A stretch of 64,000 nucleotides of DNA from an uncultured Bacilli bacterium (GCA_944332705.1 CALVKM010000001.1:1-64000); one strand, 5' to 3'. Positions 7,507-17,542 are shown, counted from the stretch's first letter. Notes: generated by a model from the letters alone, not told the origin. Numbers and translations are program-made.

Positions 7507-8598
7507 ATGAAAATAGTTGTGTTTACTTGTAGCACCGGCGGAGGACATAATGCTTGTGCAAAATATATTAAAGAAGAATTTAATTTAAATGGGATTGAAT
7601 GTGATGTTAAGGATTATTTTGAACTTATTGGTCCAAAAGCATCTAGTATGGCTGAAAAAATATATTTAGATTCTACGAAGGGTAAGGGAAGTATCTTTGG
7701 GGGAGTCTATAAACTAGGAGAACTTTATAGTAAAACAAATATTCCCAGTCCGGTTTACGGCTTAAATGTTTTAGTTAAAGATAAGTTAAAGAAATTTTTG
7801 AAAGAAAATGGTTATACTTTAGCTATGGGAACACATTTGTTTCCATGTCTTGCTTTAACTAGATTAAAAAAAGAAGAACCAATTCATTTTATTAATGTTG
7901 CAACTGATTATGCTTGTATCCCTTTTTGGGAGGAAACAAATCCTGATGCTTTTGTAATTCCAAGTGTCTTATTGCGAGAAGAATTTGTTAAAAAAGGTAT
8001 CCGTGGAGATGTGATTTTACCATTTGGTATACCTGTTGCTACAACTTTTATTAATGCACATGTTGCTGAAGATTTGCCAAAAGATAAAGATATTGTTTTA
8101 ATTGCCTCAGGTAGTATGGGTTTTGGTGATTTAAGAAGTGTAGTTTTAAATTTGCTTTCGCAGATTCCTGATGTTTATTTTGTGGTAGTCTGCGGCAATA
8201 ACAAAAAGTTAGAAGAAGACTTAAAAACTATTAATAATCCTAATTTAATTGTTCGCGGATTTATTAATAATATGAATGAATATATAAAGTCTAGTAAAAT
8301 AGTAGTAACTAAACCTGGAGGTCTTACAACCACGGAAGTTGCAGTTATGAATAAGCCTTTAATTCATATTAATCCAATACCGGGGGTAGAAGATTATAAT
8401 GCTAGTTTTTTTGCTAGTAATAATATGAGCCTTCGAGTTAATGATGTTAGTGATTTAGCTAATGCTGTTGGAAGATTACTATTAGATGTTAATTTAAGAA
8501 ATGAAATAATTCAAAATCAAAGTAAATATATAAATAAAAATAGTGCTACTGATTTAGTGAGATATGTAATGGAAAATTATGGGAGTGAAGAATTATGA
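7507..8598 (+). CDS. MGDG-synthase/UgtP-type glycosyltransferase
   Basis: A 363-residue GT-B glycosyltransferase (GT28) of the processive diacylglycerol glucosyltransferase/monogalactosyldiacylglycerol synthase type. The N-terminal domain has the acceptor-side motif [13 protein letters not shown] (residues 9-21) and THLFPCLAL. The C-terminal nucleotide-sugar domain has GSMGFGD, VVVCGNN, V.GFINNM.EY and [10 protein letters not shown] with PGVEDYNA. It probably makes membrane glycolipids, which anchor lipoteichoic acid, at the inner membrane face. It overlaps the next gene by 4 bp (ATGA). Confidence 0.85.
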   Translation: MKIVVFTCSTGGGHNACAKYIKEEFNLNGIECDVKDYFELIGPKASSMAEKIYLDSTKGKGSIFGGVYKLGELYSKTNIPSPVYGLNVLVKDKLKKFLKENGYTLAMGTHLFPCLALTRLKKEEPIHFINVATDYACIPFWEETNPDAFVIPSVLLREEFVKKGIRGDVILPFGIPVATTFINAHVAEDLPKDKDIVLIASGSMGFGDLRSVVLNLLSQIPDVYFVVVCGNNKKLEEDLKTINNPNLIVRGFINNMNEYIKSSKIVVTKPGGLTTTEVAVMNKPLIHINPIPGVEDYNASFFASNNMSLRVNDVSDLANAVGRLLLDVNLRNEIIQNQSKYINKNSATDLVRYVMENYGSEEL

Positions 8599-9515
8599 AT
8601 GAAGAAAAAATAAGTATGTTAGAAAGGTATGGCGAAGATTTAACAAAAAAAGAATATATTACGGATCCAGCCATAGCCAGAGATGAAGAAATAAAACAAG
8701 TAATTTTAACTCTTTTAACACCAGAAAAAAGTGCTTTACTTGTTGGTAAGCCTGGGATTGGTAAAACTGCTATAGTTGAAGGTCTTGCTTATCGCATTCA
8801 AAAAAATGATGTACCAGATGCCTTAAAGAGTTGGTCTTTAATTAAGGTAAATATCACTAGTTTAATTGGTTCAACCAATAGTGAAGGTCAAATAGAAAAT
8901 AGAATTGATTTATTAGTTAGAGAATTAAGTGAAAGATTAAATACTATTATTTTTATTGATGAAACACATCTTTTAGTTAATAAATCTGGTGGTCTAGATT
9001 TTGCTAATATGTTAAAAGCGGGTCTAGATAGAGGAACAATCAAAATGATTGGGGCAACAACTACAGAAGAATATGAACAATATATTTTAAGAGATAGAGC
9101 TTTCTTGAGAAGATTTCAAAAAATTGATGTTTTAGAAGCTGACAAACCAACAGTTGTTAAAATTCTTATGGGAACTATTCCAAAACTAGAAAAACAAATT
9201 GGAGTTAAACTTAATTATCAACCATTTGTTGTTGAAAAAATTATGGCTTTTATTGTGGAAATGACTGATGAATACAAAAGAGTTTATGAAGTTGCTAGTA
9301 GATACCCTGATATTTGTTTAACTATTGTTGCTAATGCTTTTACTTATGCTTTGTATGATAATGAACACGTAGTTACAATGAAACATTTTTATAAAGCAAT
9401 TTATAATGCTAAAAATATTTATGAAGATGCCAAGAAAAAAGAAATTGAAAGATTCAAAACAACTTTTGCGGATATGCTTGTCTCTGAAGGTGTTGATTTA
9501 TCTGATACTGATTAA
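8595..9515 (+). CDS. Single-domain Clp/ClpA-type AAA+ ATPase
   Basis: A 306-residue protein equal to the first ATPase module (D1) of ClpA/ClpB/ClpC. It has Walker [10 protein letters not shown] (residues 52-60), Walker [10 protein letters not shown] (about 114-122), sensor 1 IGATTTEEY and the arginine-finger region [12 protein letters not shown]. It lacks the Clp N-domain, the D2 module and the ClpP-docking loop, so it is not a standard unfoldase. It may work as a stand-alone remodeller or with a partner. It is translationally coupled to the glycosyltransferase and converges with the chaperonin gene, sharing TTAA at the stops. Confidence 0.8.
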   Translation: MNEEKISMLERYGEDLTKKEYITDPAIARDEEIKQVILTLLTPEKSALLVGKPGIGKTAIVEGLAYRIQKNDVPDALKSWSLIKVNITSLIGSTNSEGQIENRIDLLVRELSERLNTIIFIDETHLLVNKSGGLDFANMLKAGLDRGTIKMIGATTTEEYEQYILRDRAFLRRFQKIDVLEADKPTVVKILMGTIPKLEKQIGVKLNYQPFVVEKIMAFIVEMTDEYKRVYEVASRYPDICLTIVANAFTYALYDNEHVVTMKHFYKAIYNAKNIYEDAKKKEIERFKTTFADMLVSEGVDLSDTD

Positions 9516-11035
9516 AGTTCACTAAATTCATTAAGAGAATTAGTGAATTTTTTTTCTTCATTAATAATTAAATGGGTTGTTGTAAGTAACATACCAGCAA
9601 TAGATGATGCATTAATTAATGCTTCAACTAAAACTTTTTTACTATCAATAACACTAGTGTTATTTTTTTCTTCAAAAGTATTGTTTTTAACATTATAAAC
9701 AACATTAAAATTATTATCTTTAATATATTTATATATTTCAGTATAATTAATAGCATTATTTTCAAGTATTTGTTTAAATGGAGAGGATAATGCTTTCTTT
9801 ATTATTTTATCAGCACTAGTTGTAATGTTTAATTCATCACTTATCTTTAAATAAGGAATACCTCCACCCATAAGGATACCATCACTTGCTGAGTATATTG
9901 CACTCAAGGCATCATCAAAGCGCATTTTTCGTTCTCTTCGCTCTAATGTTGTATTTCCTCCGACATAGATAATGCCATAATTATTTTCTAATTTGCTTAA
10001 TCTATTTTTTAATAAATCTAGTTCATATTCTTTAGTTTCATTCTTTATTTCTTCTTTTAGCTCATTTATTTTTCTATTTAAGATATTAGAATTATTTCCA
10101 ATAAAAGTTATATTGTTTTTATTCACTATTACTTTTTTTAATGTTCCATAATTATTATTAACCCCCATTAAAGCTTGTAGGTCATCATTTATGGCAAATT
10201 TATTTATGCCTGCTTCATAATTGTTGATTAAAACAATTTTTGGTATATCACTATCATTTATAGAGAGTATTTCATTAATAACTTGGTCACTAAAAGAATC
10301 GGCCATAATTATAAGGTTAGTATCTTTATTTATAGCATCATTTATATAAATTGCTAATTCTTCTAAATCATGAACACTTTTATCAATTATTAAAAGATTA
10401 GGATTATTAAAAGTAATACTATCTTTATTTTTTAAAAAGTAGGGTGATGCGATGGTAGAATCAATAAAATATCCAAGTGATTTTTCAGTATAATCTATTT
10501 GAGTATCGCTTTCCATAATTTTAATATTTTTAGATCTCTTTAGTTTTAAATAAAACTCTGTTATTAATTTACCTATTTTCTTATCATTAGCGGAAATACT
10601 AGCTAGATTCATTAAATCTTTATCACTTGCAATCATACTTTCTTTATTAAGTAGATTTATTACTTGTTTAACACTTTCATCTATTTCTTGTTTTAGCTTT
10701 AGAGGATTATAGCCATTTTTAATTTCTTTTAGACCATTTAAAAATATACTTTCCAGTAAAACTATCGTAGTAGTTGTTCCATCTCCAACATCATTGTTAG
10801 TTTTTAAGGCCGCTTCTTTGATGAGGGTAAGTATTGTATTAGATACTCCATCACTTGATGCTATGGCATCAGCAATAGTTACCCCGTCATTAGTAATAAA
10901 TGGTGGCATATTCATAGTACTTACAATTACATTACTTCCTCTAGGACCTATAGTAGTTTTAACAGTATCACTTATTAATTTTACACTTTCTTCTAAATAA
11001 TTATATAATTCTGCACCTTTAATTACACTCTTCAT
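9512..11035 (-). CDS. Divergent GroEL-like chaperonin
   Basis: A 507-residue group I chaperonin homologue. ATPase landmarks are present: TIGPRGSNV (residue 27), [21 protein letters not shown] (about 85) and [20 protein letters not shown] with the catalytic-type Asp. The apical domain is strongly diverged, rich in Asn/Lys, and the C-terminal GGM tail is missing. No groES is adjacent and no CIRCE is seen here, so it is probably a specialised paralogue rather than the housekeeping GroEL. It is the last gene of an operon with the DUF4130 and radical-SAM genes and overlaps the former by 17 bp. Confidence 0.85.
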   Translation of the reverse strand: MKSVIKGAELYNYLEESVKLISDTVKTTIGPRGSNVIVSTMNMPPFITNDGVTIADAIASSDGVSNTILTLIKEAALKTNNDVGDGTTTTIVLLESIFLNGLKEIKNGYNPLKLKQEIDESVKQVINLLNKESMIASDKDLMNLASISANDKKIGKLITEFYLKLKRSKNIKIMESDTQIDYTEKSLGYFIDSTIASPYFLKNKDSITFNNPNLLIIDKSVHDLEELAIYINDAINKDTNLIIMADSFSDQVINEILSINDSDIPKIVLINNYEAGINKFAINDDLQALMGVNNNYGTLKKVIVNKNNITFIGNNSNILNRKINELKEEIKNETKEYELDLLKNRLSKLENNYGIIYVGGNTTLERRERKMRFDDALSAIYSASDGILMGGGIPYLKISDELNITTSADKIIKKALSSPFKQILENNAINYTEIYKYIKDNNFNVVYNVKNNTFEEKNNTSVIDSKKVLVEALINASSIAGMLLTTTHLIINEEKKFTNSLNEFSEL

Positions 11036-11756
11036 AAATACTCTCCATTTCTATCATATTTTGCCAATATTTCTTCGGCATAAAAGACATTTGACATCTT
11101 TTATTTTCTCTTGATTTTATACCAATTGTTTTAAAGAATACAATCCATAAATCTTCCCAAACATTATCAGTATTATCCAAATTTAATTTTATATCACATC
11201 TATCTAATATATAAAACTTATCTTTATTATAAATGCTTACAATTTTTCTTCCTTCATCTTCAATTATCCAGTATTCGTTTTTAAGTCTCTTAGCAAAATG
11301 CCCAGATAATAACTCTAGAATATCATTGTCGGGTTTAATTTTCGCATACAAATATTCATTATTAATTAAACTAAATCTGGTAAAACCTTTAAGTAAATGA
11401 GCTTCTCTAGATACTTTATGAGAAATAGCTAAAGCCATATTTACACATTTTAAATTGCGATGTTTAAGTAATTCACTTTTATAAACATAATAATTAAGTA
11501 AAAAGAAATAAATTACTAATTCTTTGTTTTTATTATTACTCAAATAAACATAATAAATAATTTTAAATATATCTTTATCAGGGATATTTAATTTATCAAA
11601 TTCATTTATTTCTGGTTTAAAAGGGTATTCAGTTAAAGAACCTTTAAACTTATCTTCCCTTATTATATTTATTGGTTTAATATTATTTGTAAATAAATAT
11701 TTTATAGTTATAAGTAAATTATTAAAGCTACCATCATATAAAATAATATAATTCAT
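11019..11756 (-). CDS. DNA metabolism protein of the TIGR03915/DUF4130 type
   Basis: A 245-residue protein of the family that always travels with a radical-SAM partner. It shows LYDGSFNNLL (residue 6), the central KVSREAHLLKGFTRF (about 114-128), YAKIKPDNDIL, LSGHFAKRL, W.I.D..R and the C-terminal AWKDLWKTFF-like EDLWIVFFKTI plus a PKKYWQN end. The family is predicted to act in DNA repair or modification; its reaction is unknown. Its start codon overlaps the stop of the radical-SAM gene by one base (TGATG), which implies coupled translation. Confidence 0.85.
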   Translation of the reverse strand: MNYIILYDGSFNNLLITIKYLFTNNIKPINIIREDKFKGSLTEYPFKPEINEFDKLNIPDKDIFKIIYYVYLSNNKNKELVIYFFLLNYYVYKSELLKHRNLKCVNMALAISHKVSREAHLLKGFTRFSLINNEYLYAKIKPDNDILELLSGHFAKRLKNEYWIIEDEGRKIVSIYNKDKFYILDRCDIKLNLDNTDNVWEDLWIVFFKTIGIKSRENKRCQMSFMPKKYWQNMIEMESIYEECN

Positions 11757-12949
11757 CAGTCAAATAAACTAAGTTGCCTTTCTTTAATATCATCATTTAC
11801 TAAATTAATAGTAATAAATTCTTTGTTAAGGTAGCTTAAATTATTAAAATATTTATTATTACAAGTTATAAAGTATTTAGCTCTTTTTAGACTAACACCC
11901 ATATTTTTTAAATCTTTAAATTCGATTTTAAATACTTTTCTGGCACTTACTATTTTTTTAGCAGATGTAATACCAATTCCTGGTATTCTAATAAGTTCAT
12001 TAAATGATACTTTGTTTATTTCTTTAGGAAATTCCTCTAGATGTCTTAAGGCCCAATCAGTTTTAGGGTCTACTAAATAGTTAAAATTGTTATTATTATC
12101 GAAAAGTTCATTAACACTAAATTTATAAAACCTAAGTAACCAATCTGCTTGGTAAAGACGATTTTCCCTTTTTAATGGTGGAATACTAATACTAGGAAGC
12201 ATTTTGTCTTGATTTACCGGAATATAGGCCGAATAAAAGACTCTTTTTAGATGAAAATACTTATACATATTAGCACTTTTCTCTAAAATATCCTTATCAC
12301 TATCTTTTGTTGCCCCAATAATCATTTGGGTACTACTACCAGCTGGAGCAAAAGTTTTGCTAATATTATTTCTAATGGTAATCATGCTATTATTTATATC
12401 TTTAGTTTTTTTATCTGGTGCTAACATTTTTAGACTAGTATCTGTAGGAAGTTCAATATTTGTACTAAGTCTATCAACTAAACTACCTAATTTTTTAATT
12501 AGATATGGACTTGCTCCTGGAATAGCTTTAGCATGAATATAACCATTAAATTTGTATTTATATCTAAGTAAATAAATTGTCTCAATTAATCGCTCCATAG
12601 TATAATCTGGAGATTTAATTATCGCCGAAGATAAAAATAAACCTTCAATATAATTTCTTTTATAAAAATTAATTGTTATTTCACATACTTCTTCGGGAGT
12701 AAATATAGCTCTTGGAACATTATTACTCCGTCGATTGATACAATATTTACAGTCATAAATACAAGCATTAGTCATAAGAATTTTTAAAAGAGATATACAT
12801 CTGCCGTCGCTTGCAAAAGAGTGACATATCCCATTTACGGCAGCATTGCCAATGCCTCCGGTATTTTTTCTAGTACTACCACTAGATGAACAAGATGCAT
12901 CGTATTTGGCACTATCTGCTAGTATTCTTAATTTTTCTTCCAATGTCAT
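11756..12949 (-). CDS. Radical-SAM protein, putative DNA modification/repair (TIGR03916 type)
   Basis: A 397-residue radical-SAM enzyme. The 4Fe-4S cluster motif is CIYDCKYC near residue 63, preceded by the family's conserved start (KLRILADSAKYDASCSSSG) and GICHSF..DGRC. The C-terminal helix-hairpin-helix (RIPGIGITSAKKIVSAR, about residue 320) fits DNA binding. Family members sit next to DUF4130/uracil-DNA-glycosylase-like partners and are thought to process damaged DNA. It is first gene of a three-gene minus-strand operon that ends with the chaperonin. Confidence 0.88.
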   Translation of the reverse strand: MTLEEKLRILADSAKYDASCSSSGSTRKNTGGIGNAAVNGICHSFASDGRCISLLKILMTNACIYDCKYCINRRSNNVPRAIFTPEEVCEITINFYKRNYIEGLFLSSAIIKSPDYTMERLIETIYLLRYKYKFNGYIHAKAIPGASPYLIKKLGSLVDRLSTNIELPTDTSLKMLAPDKKTKDINNSMITIRNNISKTFAPAGSSTQMIIGATKDSDKDILEKSANMYKYFHLKRVFYSAYIPVNQDKMLPSISIPPLKRENRLYQADWLLRFYKFSVNELFDNNNNFNYLVDPKTDWALRHLEEFPKEINKVSFNELIRIPGIGITSAKKIVSARKVFKIEFKDLKNMGVSLKRAKYFITCNNKYFNNLSYLNKEFITINLVNDDIKERQLSLFD

Positions 12950-13006
12950 AAATAACCACCAATAATATTATATCATAAAATACGAATAAATGTTTGTTAA
13001 TTTTTC

Positions 13007-13032
13007 CAAAAAAAATAGCTTTACGCTATTTT
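13007..13032 (-). terminator. Terminator of the lipoprotein gene
   Basis: On the minus strand AAATAGC-GTAA-AGCTATT is followed by an eight-T run; it begins at the stop codon. Confidence 0.8.
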
Positions 13033-13558
13033 AATCATCATATCTTGTTATGTATTCAAGGTCATCTTCTGCTCTATCTAGGGTATTGTCGATATCTTCT
13101 AGTCTTCTATCAAAAGTCCTAAAGTCACTATAAGATAGGGTATTGTTACGATACATTTTTTCAAGTTCATTTTCGTATCTATCAACAGTATTTTCTAATT
13201 CTTCTAGTTGGGCTTTCCATTCCCAATATAAATCAATAGCCTCACTTCTACTAGCAGGAGTACTTAAATTACTAATACTTTCTGCAAGAGCATCAGCATC
13301 ACTTTCATAACCACTGATAGTTTCTTCAATTGAAGATGTATCAACAGTAGTTTCGCCTTCGCCATCATTAATTACAGTATCAGTATTACCACTAGTACCA
13401 GTATTTGTTCCACTATTAACACCGTTTTGTTCAAGTAAAATATCAATCTTATCCTCTAGGTTGTCAATCCTATCTTCAAGTCTATCGACTTCATCATTTT
13501 CACAGCCAGTAAGCATTAAAGCTACACTTAAAATACCTAACAATTTAACAATTTTCAC
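13031..13558 (-). CDS. Coiled-coil lipoprotein
   Basis: A 175-residue protein with a lipoprotein signal peptide and lipobox LTGC (residues 16-19). Mature domains are a short acidic coiled coil (VDRLEDRIDNLEDKIDIL), a Gly/Thr/Asn linker (residues 46-78) and a second, longer helical region with heptad spacing (residues 80-172). It should be anchored to the outer face of the membrane. No enzyme motif is seen; a structural or envelope-spacing role is possible. It is divergent from ku. Confidence 0.8.
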   Translation of the reverse strand: MKIVKLLGILSVALMLTGCENDEVDRLEDRIDNLEDKIDILLEQNGVNSGTNTGTSGNTDTVINDGEGETTVDTSSIEETISGYESDADALAESISNLSTPASRSEAIDLYWEWKAQLEELENTVDRYENELEKMYRNNTLSYSDFRTFDRRLEDIDNTLDRAEDDLEYITRYDD

Positions 13559-13648
13559 TTTATCACCTAAAACTATTCTAACATATAATATTAGTTTTGC
13601 CTAGGGTATATTATTTTAAAATTAATAAATAATATTAATGGTGGTTTT

Positions 13649-14389
13649 ATGCGTAAAACAAGTATTTCTTTTGGGCTTGTAAATATTCCCATAAGTATGA
13701 ATCCAATTTATCAAAATAATGATGTATCTTTTAATCAATTACATAAAAAATGTCTATCTCGAATTAAATATGTTAAATTTTGTCCACATTGTAAAAAAGA
13801 AGTAAGACAAGATGAAATTATTAAAGGCTATAAAATAAACGATGATACTTATATTACTTTGACTAACACTGAACTTAAAAACTTGCGAGTTACTGATGAA
13901 GAAGCAATTGAAATTGTAGGTTTTGTAAATACTCCGGAGATAGATCCGATATTTTATGAAAGAACTTATGTTTTAAGTACTCCCAAAAAGAGTAAGGCTT
14001 TTAGTTTATTTAAAGATGCTTTAGAGAAAAGTAAAAAGGTCGCAATTGCCAAAACTGTAATTTCCACCAAATTTTATTATGTCGCAATACGCATTAAAAA
14101 TGGAAATATGTTGATGAGTACACTGTATTTTGCTGAAGAGTTAAATATACCAGATGTTACAAGTGATGCTAAATATTCAAAAAAAGAACTTGATTTAGCT
14201 CTTACTTTAATAGATTCTTTAAATATGAAATTTAACCCAGAGAAATTTGTTGATGAATATCAAGAAAATATCAAAGATGCCATCAAGAAAAAACAAAAAG
14301 GTGTTAAAATTAAAGGAACAAAACATAAGAAAAATAGTAATGTTAAAGATTTAATGCAAGCTTTAGAAATGAGTTTAAAAAATGTTTAA
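13649..14389 (+). CDS. ku: Bacterial Ku protein (NHEJ)
   Basis: A 246-residue homodimeric DNA-end-binding protein of non-homologous end joining. Family landmarks are SISFGLVNIPISM (residues 4-16), F.QLHKKCLSRIKY, CPHCKKEV, GYKI....YI.L, ERTYVLSTP, KVAIAKTVI and the closing acidic/basic segment with YQENIKDAI. The C-terminus ends with a basic stretch that can contact the ligase or DNA. It overlaps the ligase gene by 8 bp, so the two are co-expressed. Spore formers commonly carry this system. Confidence 0.94.
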   Translation: MRKTSISFGLVNIPISMNPIYQNNDVSFNQLHKKCLSRIKYVKFCPHCKKEVRQDEIIKGYKINDDTYITLTNTELKNLRVTDEEAIEIVGFVNTPEIDPIFYERTYVLSTPKKSKAFSLFKDALEKSKKVAIAKTVISTKFYYVAIRIKNGNMLMSTLYFAEELNIPDVTSDAKYSKKELDLALTLIDSLNMKFNPEKFVDEYQENIKDAIKKKQKGVKIKGTKHKKNSNVKDLMQALEMSLKNV

Positions 14390-15239
14390 AGAAAAAAATA
14401 TTCATCCCATGCTACTATCAGAAATTCCTTTTAATTTTAGTGATGACTATCTTTATGAAATTAAATTTGATGGCATTAGAGCTATTATTTATGCAAGTCT
14501 CAAGGGTATAACAATTAAAACTAGAAATAATATTGATGTAACTCATCTTTTTCCGGAGTTATCTGGTATTAAAGATTTAGTTACTAAAAATACAATCTTT
14601 GATGGGGAAATAGTTCTTTTAGAAAATAATAAACCGTCGTTTTCTAGTTTACAAAAAAGGTTAAGGATTAAAAATGTAGGTAAAATAAATTCTGAAAGTA
14701 TCAATAATCCTGTTACTTTTGTTGTCTTTGATATTCTTTATTTAAATAAATCCTTATTAAATAAAAAGTTAATTGATAGAAAAAAGATATTAGATAAATT
14801 TAAGGATACTGAATACTTTGTTAAATCTAAAGTTTTTATTGATGGTGAAAATTTATTTAGAAGTGTTCGGGATTTAGGTTTAGAAGGAATAGTTGCTAAA
14901 GAAAAAACAAGTTTATATTATCCTAATACTAGAACTAAAGAATGGATAAAACTTAAAAATGTTAAACAAGATTATTTTTATATCGGTGGGTTTATTAAAA
15001 ATAAGATGAGTTATAGTTTATTACTCGGAGAAATTCACAATAATAAATTATATTATGTTGGTAAAATAAAAGTTAGTAACAATAGTGATATATTGAGTAT
15101 TGTATTAAAAGAAAAGATAACTGCTAATAATTTTGTTAATTATTTGGAAAATGGTAAATTTATCAAATCAAAGATTAAAATAAAGATAAATTATTTAGAA
15201 AAAACTAAAGGTAATATGTTAAGACATCCATATTTATAA
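14382..15239 (+). CDS. ATP-dependent DNA ligase (LigD ligase domain)
   Basis: A 285-residue stand-alone ligase equivalent to the LigD ligase module. Motif I is YEIKFDGIRA (catalytic Lys near residue 28), followed by FDGEIVLL (III), VFDILYL (IIIa), EGIVAKEKTS (IV) and EWIKLKN (V). The C-terminal OB domain is shorter than usual and ends with KTKGNMLRHPYL. It seals strand breaks held by Ku. The polymerase and phosphoesterase activities are in a separate gene at 19448-20788, with a transporter and rhuM between them. Confidence 0.93.
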   Translation: MFKEKNIHPMLLSEIPFNFSDDYLYEIKFDGIRAIIYASLKGITIKTRNNIDVTHLFPELSGIKDLVTKNTIFDGEIVLLENNKPSFSSLQKRLRIKNVGKINSESINNPVTFVVFDILYLNKSLLNKKLIDRKKILDKFKDTEYFVKSKVFIDGENLFRSVRDLGLEGIVAKEKTSLYYPNTRTKEWIKLKNVKQDYFYIGGFIKNKMSYSLLLGEIHNNKLYYVGKIKVSNNSDILSIVLKEKITANNFVNYLENGKFIKSKIKIKINYLEKTKGNMLRHPYL

Positions 15240-15266
15240 ATAAATGAATCTTAAAAACATAGTAAA

Positions 15267-15466
15267 ATTAAAAAATTCTAGGGTATCTAGAATTTTTTAA
15301 TTAACTTACCTTCAATAAAAGTAATAATTTTATAAAGGATATAAGATATAATAACTAATATTAAAATACCTGCCATAACTAAGCTTAAATTAAATACTTG
15401 GGTACCATAGATTATTAAATAACCTAATCCTTCTTTACTTACTAAGAATTCTCCCATAATTGCACC
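15267..15466. repeat. 200-bp direct duplication, copy A (partner of 16734-16933)
   Basis: 200 bp matching 16734-16933 without gaps, with 7 mismatches by my count (about 96.5% identity). The unit holds the last 60 codons of the ABC permease plus its AATTCTAG-GGTAT-CTAGAATT terminator hairpin (about 15270-15299). The match stops abruptly at both sides. The two copies flank the rhuM segment (15467-16733) in the same orientation. Confidence 0.95.
15287..15466 (-). pseudogene. 3' remnant of ABC permease gene
   Basis: In-frame copy of the last 59 residues and stop of the permease encoded at 16754-17542. Six of the seven differences from the intact copy are synonymous third-position changes; the seventh is Val to Ala. 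So the remnant descends from a functional allele that diverged under selection, rather than from a decaying local copy. It has no start or upstream part. Confidence 0.85.
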
Positions 15467-15614
15467 GCCATCCTAGATATATTGAGCAAATATAAATTCT
15501 AAATTATTTTAAAATAATTTTAGAAATTAATTATTTTCCATAGGAAAGAAATTTAAAAAATGTTATAATATCAATAGAACTTATAAATTTTAACAATTTA
15601 AGGGGGAATGAACA

Positions 15615-16616
15615 ATGAAAATTAATCAACTAAAAGATTTGATTTTATATCAAAGCGAAAATCATAATGTTCAAATAGAAGTTTTATATGAGAATGAAGA
15701 TTTTTGGCTTACTCAAAAAACTATGGCTGAGTTATTTAATGTAAAAGTAAATACTATTAATTATCATTTAAAAGAAATCTTTGCTTCTAATGAATTAAAA
15801 GAAAATTCAGTTATTCGAAAAATTCGAATAACTGCTTCTGATGGTAAGAAATATAACACAAATTTCTATAGTTTAGATGCAATCATCGCTGTTGGCTATA
15901 GAGTTAATTCAAAAGAAGCAACTACATTTAGAATATGGGCAACTAATACATTAAAAGAGTATATTAAAAAAGGATATGTTTTAAATACCGAATTATTAAA
16001 AAATGGTCCAAAATTTGGCAAAGATTATTTTGATGAATTATTAGTTAAAATCAAAGAAATTAGAGCTAGTGAAAGAAGATTTTATCAAAAAATTACAGAT
16101 ATTTATAAAGAATGCAGTTATGATTATGATAAAAATAGTGACATCACTAAAGAATTTTACAAAAATGTTCAAAATAAGTTGCACTATGCTATTACAGGAA
16201 TGACAGCTCCAGAAATAATATATAATAGAGTCGATTCTAAAAAAGATTATATGGGACTTAAAACATGGAAAAATGCCCCTGATGGTAAAATTCTAGAAAC
16301 AGATGTAACTATTGCTAAAAATTACTTATCAGAGGAAGAGTTAAAAGAATTAAATAATTTAGTATCTATGTATTTAGATTTTGCTGAAAGGCAAGTTAAA
16401 CTTGGACATATTATTTCTATGCAAGAATGGAAAGATAAATTAGAGATGTTCTTAAATCTTAATGAATATAATATTTTAAAAGATAATGGTAAAATAAAAA
16501 GAGAAATCGCTGATAAATTAGCATTAGAAGAATATAAGAAATATCGAGTAGTACAAGATCAAAAATATATTTCTGATTTTGATGAGTTACTATTAGAGAC
16601 AAAAAATATTGACTAA
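15615..16616 (+). CDS. rhuM: RhuM-family protein
   Basis: A 333-residue protein of the virulence RhuM family. The N-terminal DNA-binding-like part has W.TQ..MAELF.V...TI..HL.EIF...EL, followed by Y.LDAIIAVGYRVNS..A..FR.WAT. A conserved central block is KEFYK.VQNKLHYAITG.TA.EII..R. RhuM was first seen in Salmonella pathogenicity island 3; its biochemical role is not established, and homologues are frequent on mobile DNA. It has a TATAAT promoter and AGGGGGAATG ribosome site. It sits between the two 200-bp repeat copies, so it was probably acquired as a unit. Confidence 0.88.
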   Translation: MKINQLKDLILYQSENHNVQIEVLYENEDFWLTQKTMAELFNVKVNTINYHLKEIFASNELKENSVIRKIRITASDGKKYNTNFYSLDAIIAVGYRVNSKEATTFRIWATNTLKEYIKKGYVLNTELLKNGPKFGKDYFDELLVKIKEIRASERRFYQKITDIYKECSYDYDKNSDITKEFYKNVQNKLHYAITGMTAPEIIYNRVDSKKDYMGLKTWKNAPDGKILETDVTIAKNYLSEEELKELNNLVSMYLDFAERQVKLGHIISMQEWKDKLEMFLNLNEYNILKDNGKIKREIADKLALEEYKKYRVVQDQKYISDFDELLLETKNID

Positions 16617-16733
16617 ATTATTTAAAACAAGACAAATTTTTATAGCACAATTTTATTTGATAATACATGTAATTATAATTAAATAAGTGAATTTTTTGCC
16701 ATAATTACGGGGGCTTATTTGGCTATTTGATTA

Positions 16734-16933
16734 ATTAAAAAATTCTAGGGTATCTAGAATTTTTTAATTAACTTACCTTCAATAAAAGTAATAATTTTAT
16801 AAAGGATATAAGATATAATAACTAATATTAAAATACCTGCCATAACTAAACTTAAATTAAATACTTGGGTACCATAGATTATTAAATAACCTAAACCTTC
16901 TTTGCTTACTAGAAATTCACCCATAATTACACC
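16734..16933. repeat. 200-bp direct duplication, copy B (in the intact permease)
   Basis: The 3' end and terminator of the intact ABC permease gene, matched by copy A at 15267-15466. Confidence 0.95.
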
Positions 16934-17542
16934 TATAAGGCTCATGGATATATTTAATTTAAGGCTTGAAATAATAGTTTTATATGAACTAGGTATTACA
17001 AGTTTAGTTAATATTTGTAATTTGTTGGCTCCAAAAGATTTAATCATTTTGATTTTTTTCTCATCAATGTTTAAAAATCCATTATATATAGTAATTATAC
17101 TAACGATTAAATTAATAAGTAAAGCCATGACAATAACACTTTTAGTATTGGCTCCAGCAATAATGATAATTAATGGTCCTAAAGCAACTTTAGGAAGTGA
17201 ATTAATCATAGTTAAGAATGGATCAATTATATCTGCTAGTATTGGAAATTCATAAAGAATTATAGCTATTATAAATCCTAGTATAATACCTAGAGAAAAT
17301 GCTATTAATACTTCTTTTAATGTAGTAAATATATGATTAAATAAGTTATTAGCTTCTATTAATCCAATAATAGTTTCTAGTATTTTACTAGGCTTTGAAA
17401 AGACAAATGTATTTATTATATTTTTATTAGCTAAATATTCCCAAATTCCAAAAAAAGCAATAACAATCAATATCTGGCAGAAGATTACTAGATATTTCCT
17501 TAATCTTAATTTCTTTAAATATTTTCTTTGTTCACTAGACAT
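16754..17542 (-). CDS. ABC transporter permease, SsuC/TauC/ThiX-like
   Basis: A 262-residue binding-protein-dependent permease with about six membrane helices. It has the cytoplasmic EAA loop (ATPase contact) reading SFGANKLQILTKLVIPSS around residues 165-182, then the conserved tail MGEFLVSKEGLGYLIIYG (205-222). This is the nitrate/sulfonate/taurine or thiamine-precursor importer type. Third gene of the minus-strand operon (binding protein, ATPase, permease); it overlaps the ATPase gene by 8 bp. Its 3' 200 bp are duplicated beyond rhuM. Confidence 0.9.
   Translation of the reverse strand: MSSEQRKYLKKLRLRKYLVIFCQILIVIAFFGIWEYLANKNIINTFVFSKPSKILETIIGLIEANNLFNHIFTTLKEVLIAFSLGIILGFIIAIILYEFPILADIIDPFLTMINSLPKVALGPLIIIIAGANTKSVIVMALLINLIVSIITIYNGFLNIDEKKIKMIKSFGANKLQILTKLVIPSSYKTIISSLKLNISMSLIGVIMGEFLVSKEGLGYLIIYGTQVFNLSLVMAGILILVIISYILYKIITFIEGKLIKKF

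Noticed and set aside
9512-9515. TTAA shared by convergent stop codons (also at 47980-47983) as a mobile-element target footprint
   Set aside because: TTAA is the natural result of two TAA stops meeting tail to tail; there are no flanking repeats or element remains.
10794-11000. 68-aa plus-strand frame inside the chaperonin gene
   Set aside because: Antisense shadow of a well-supported gene, with no ribosome site.
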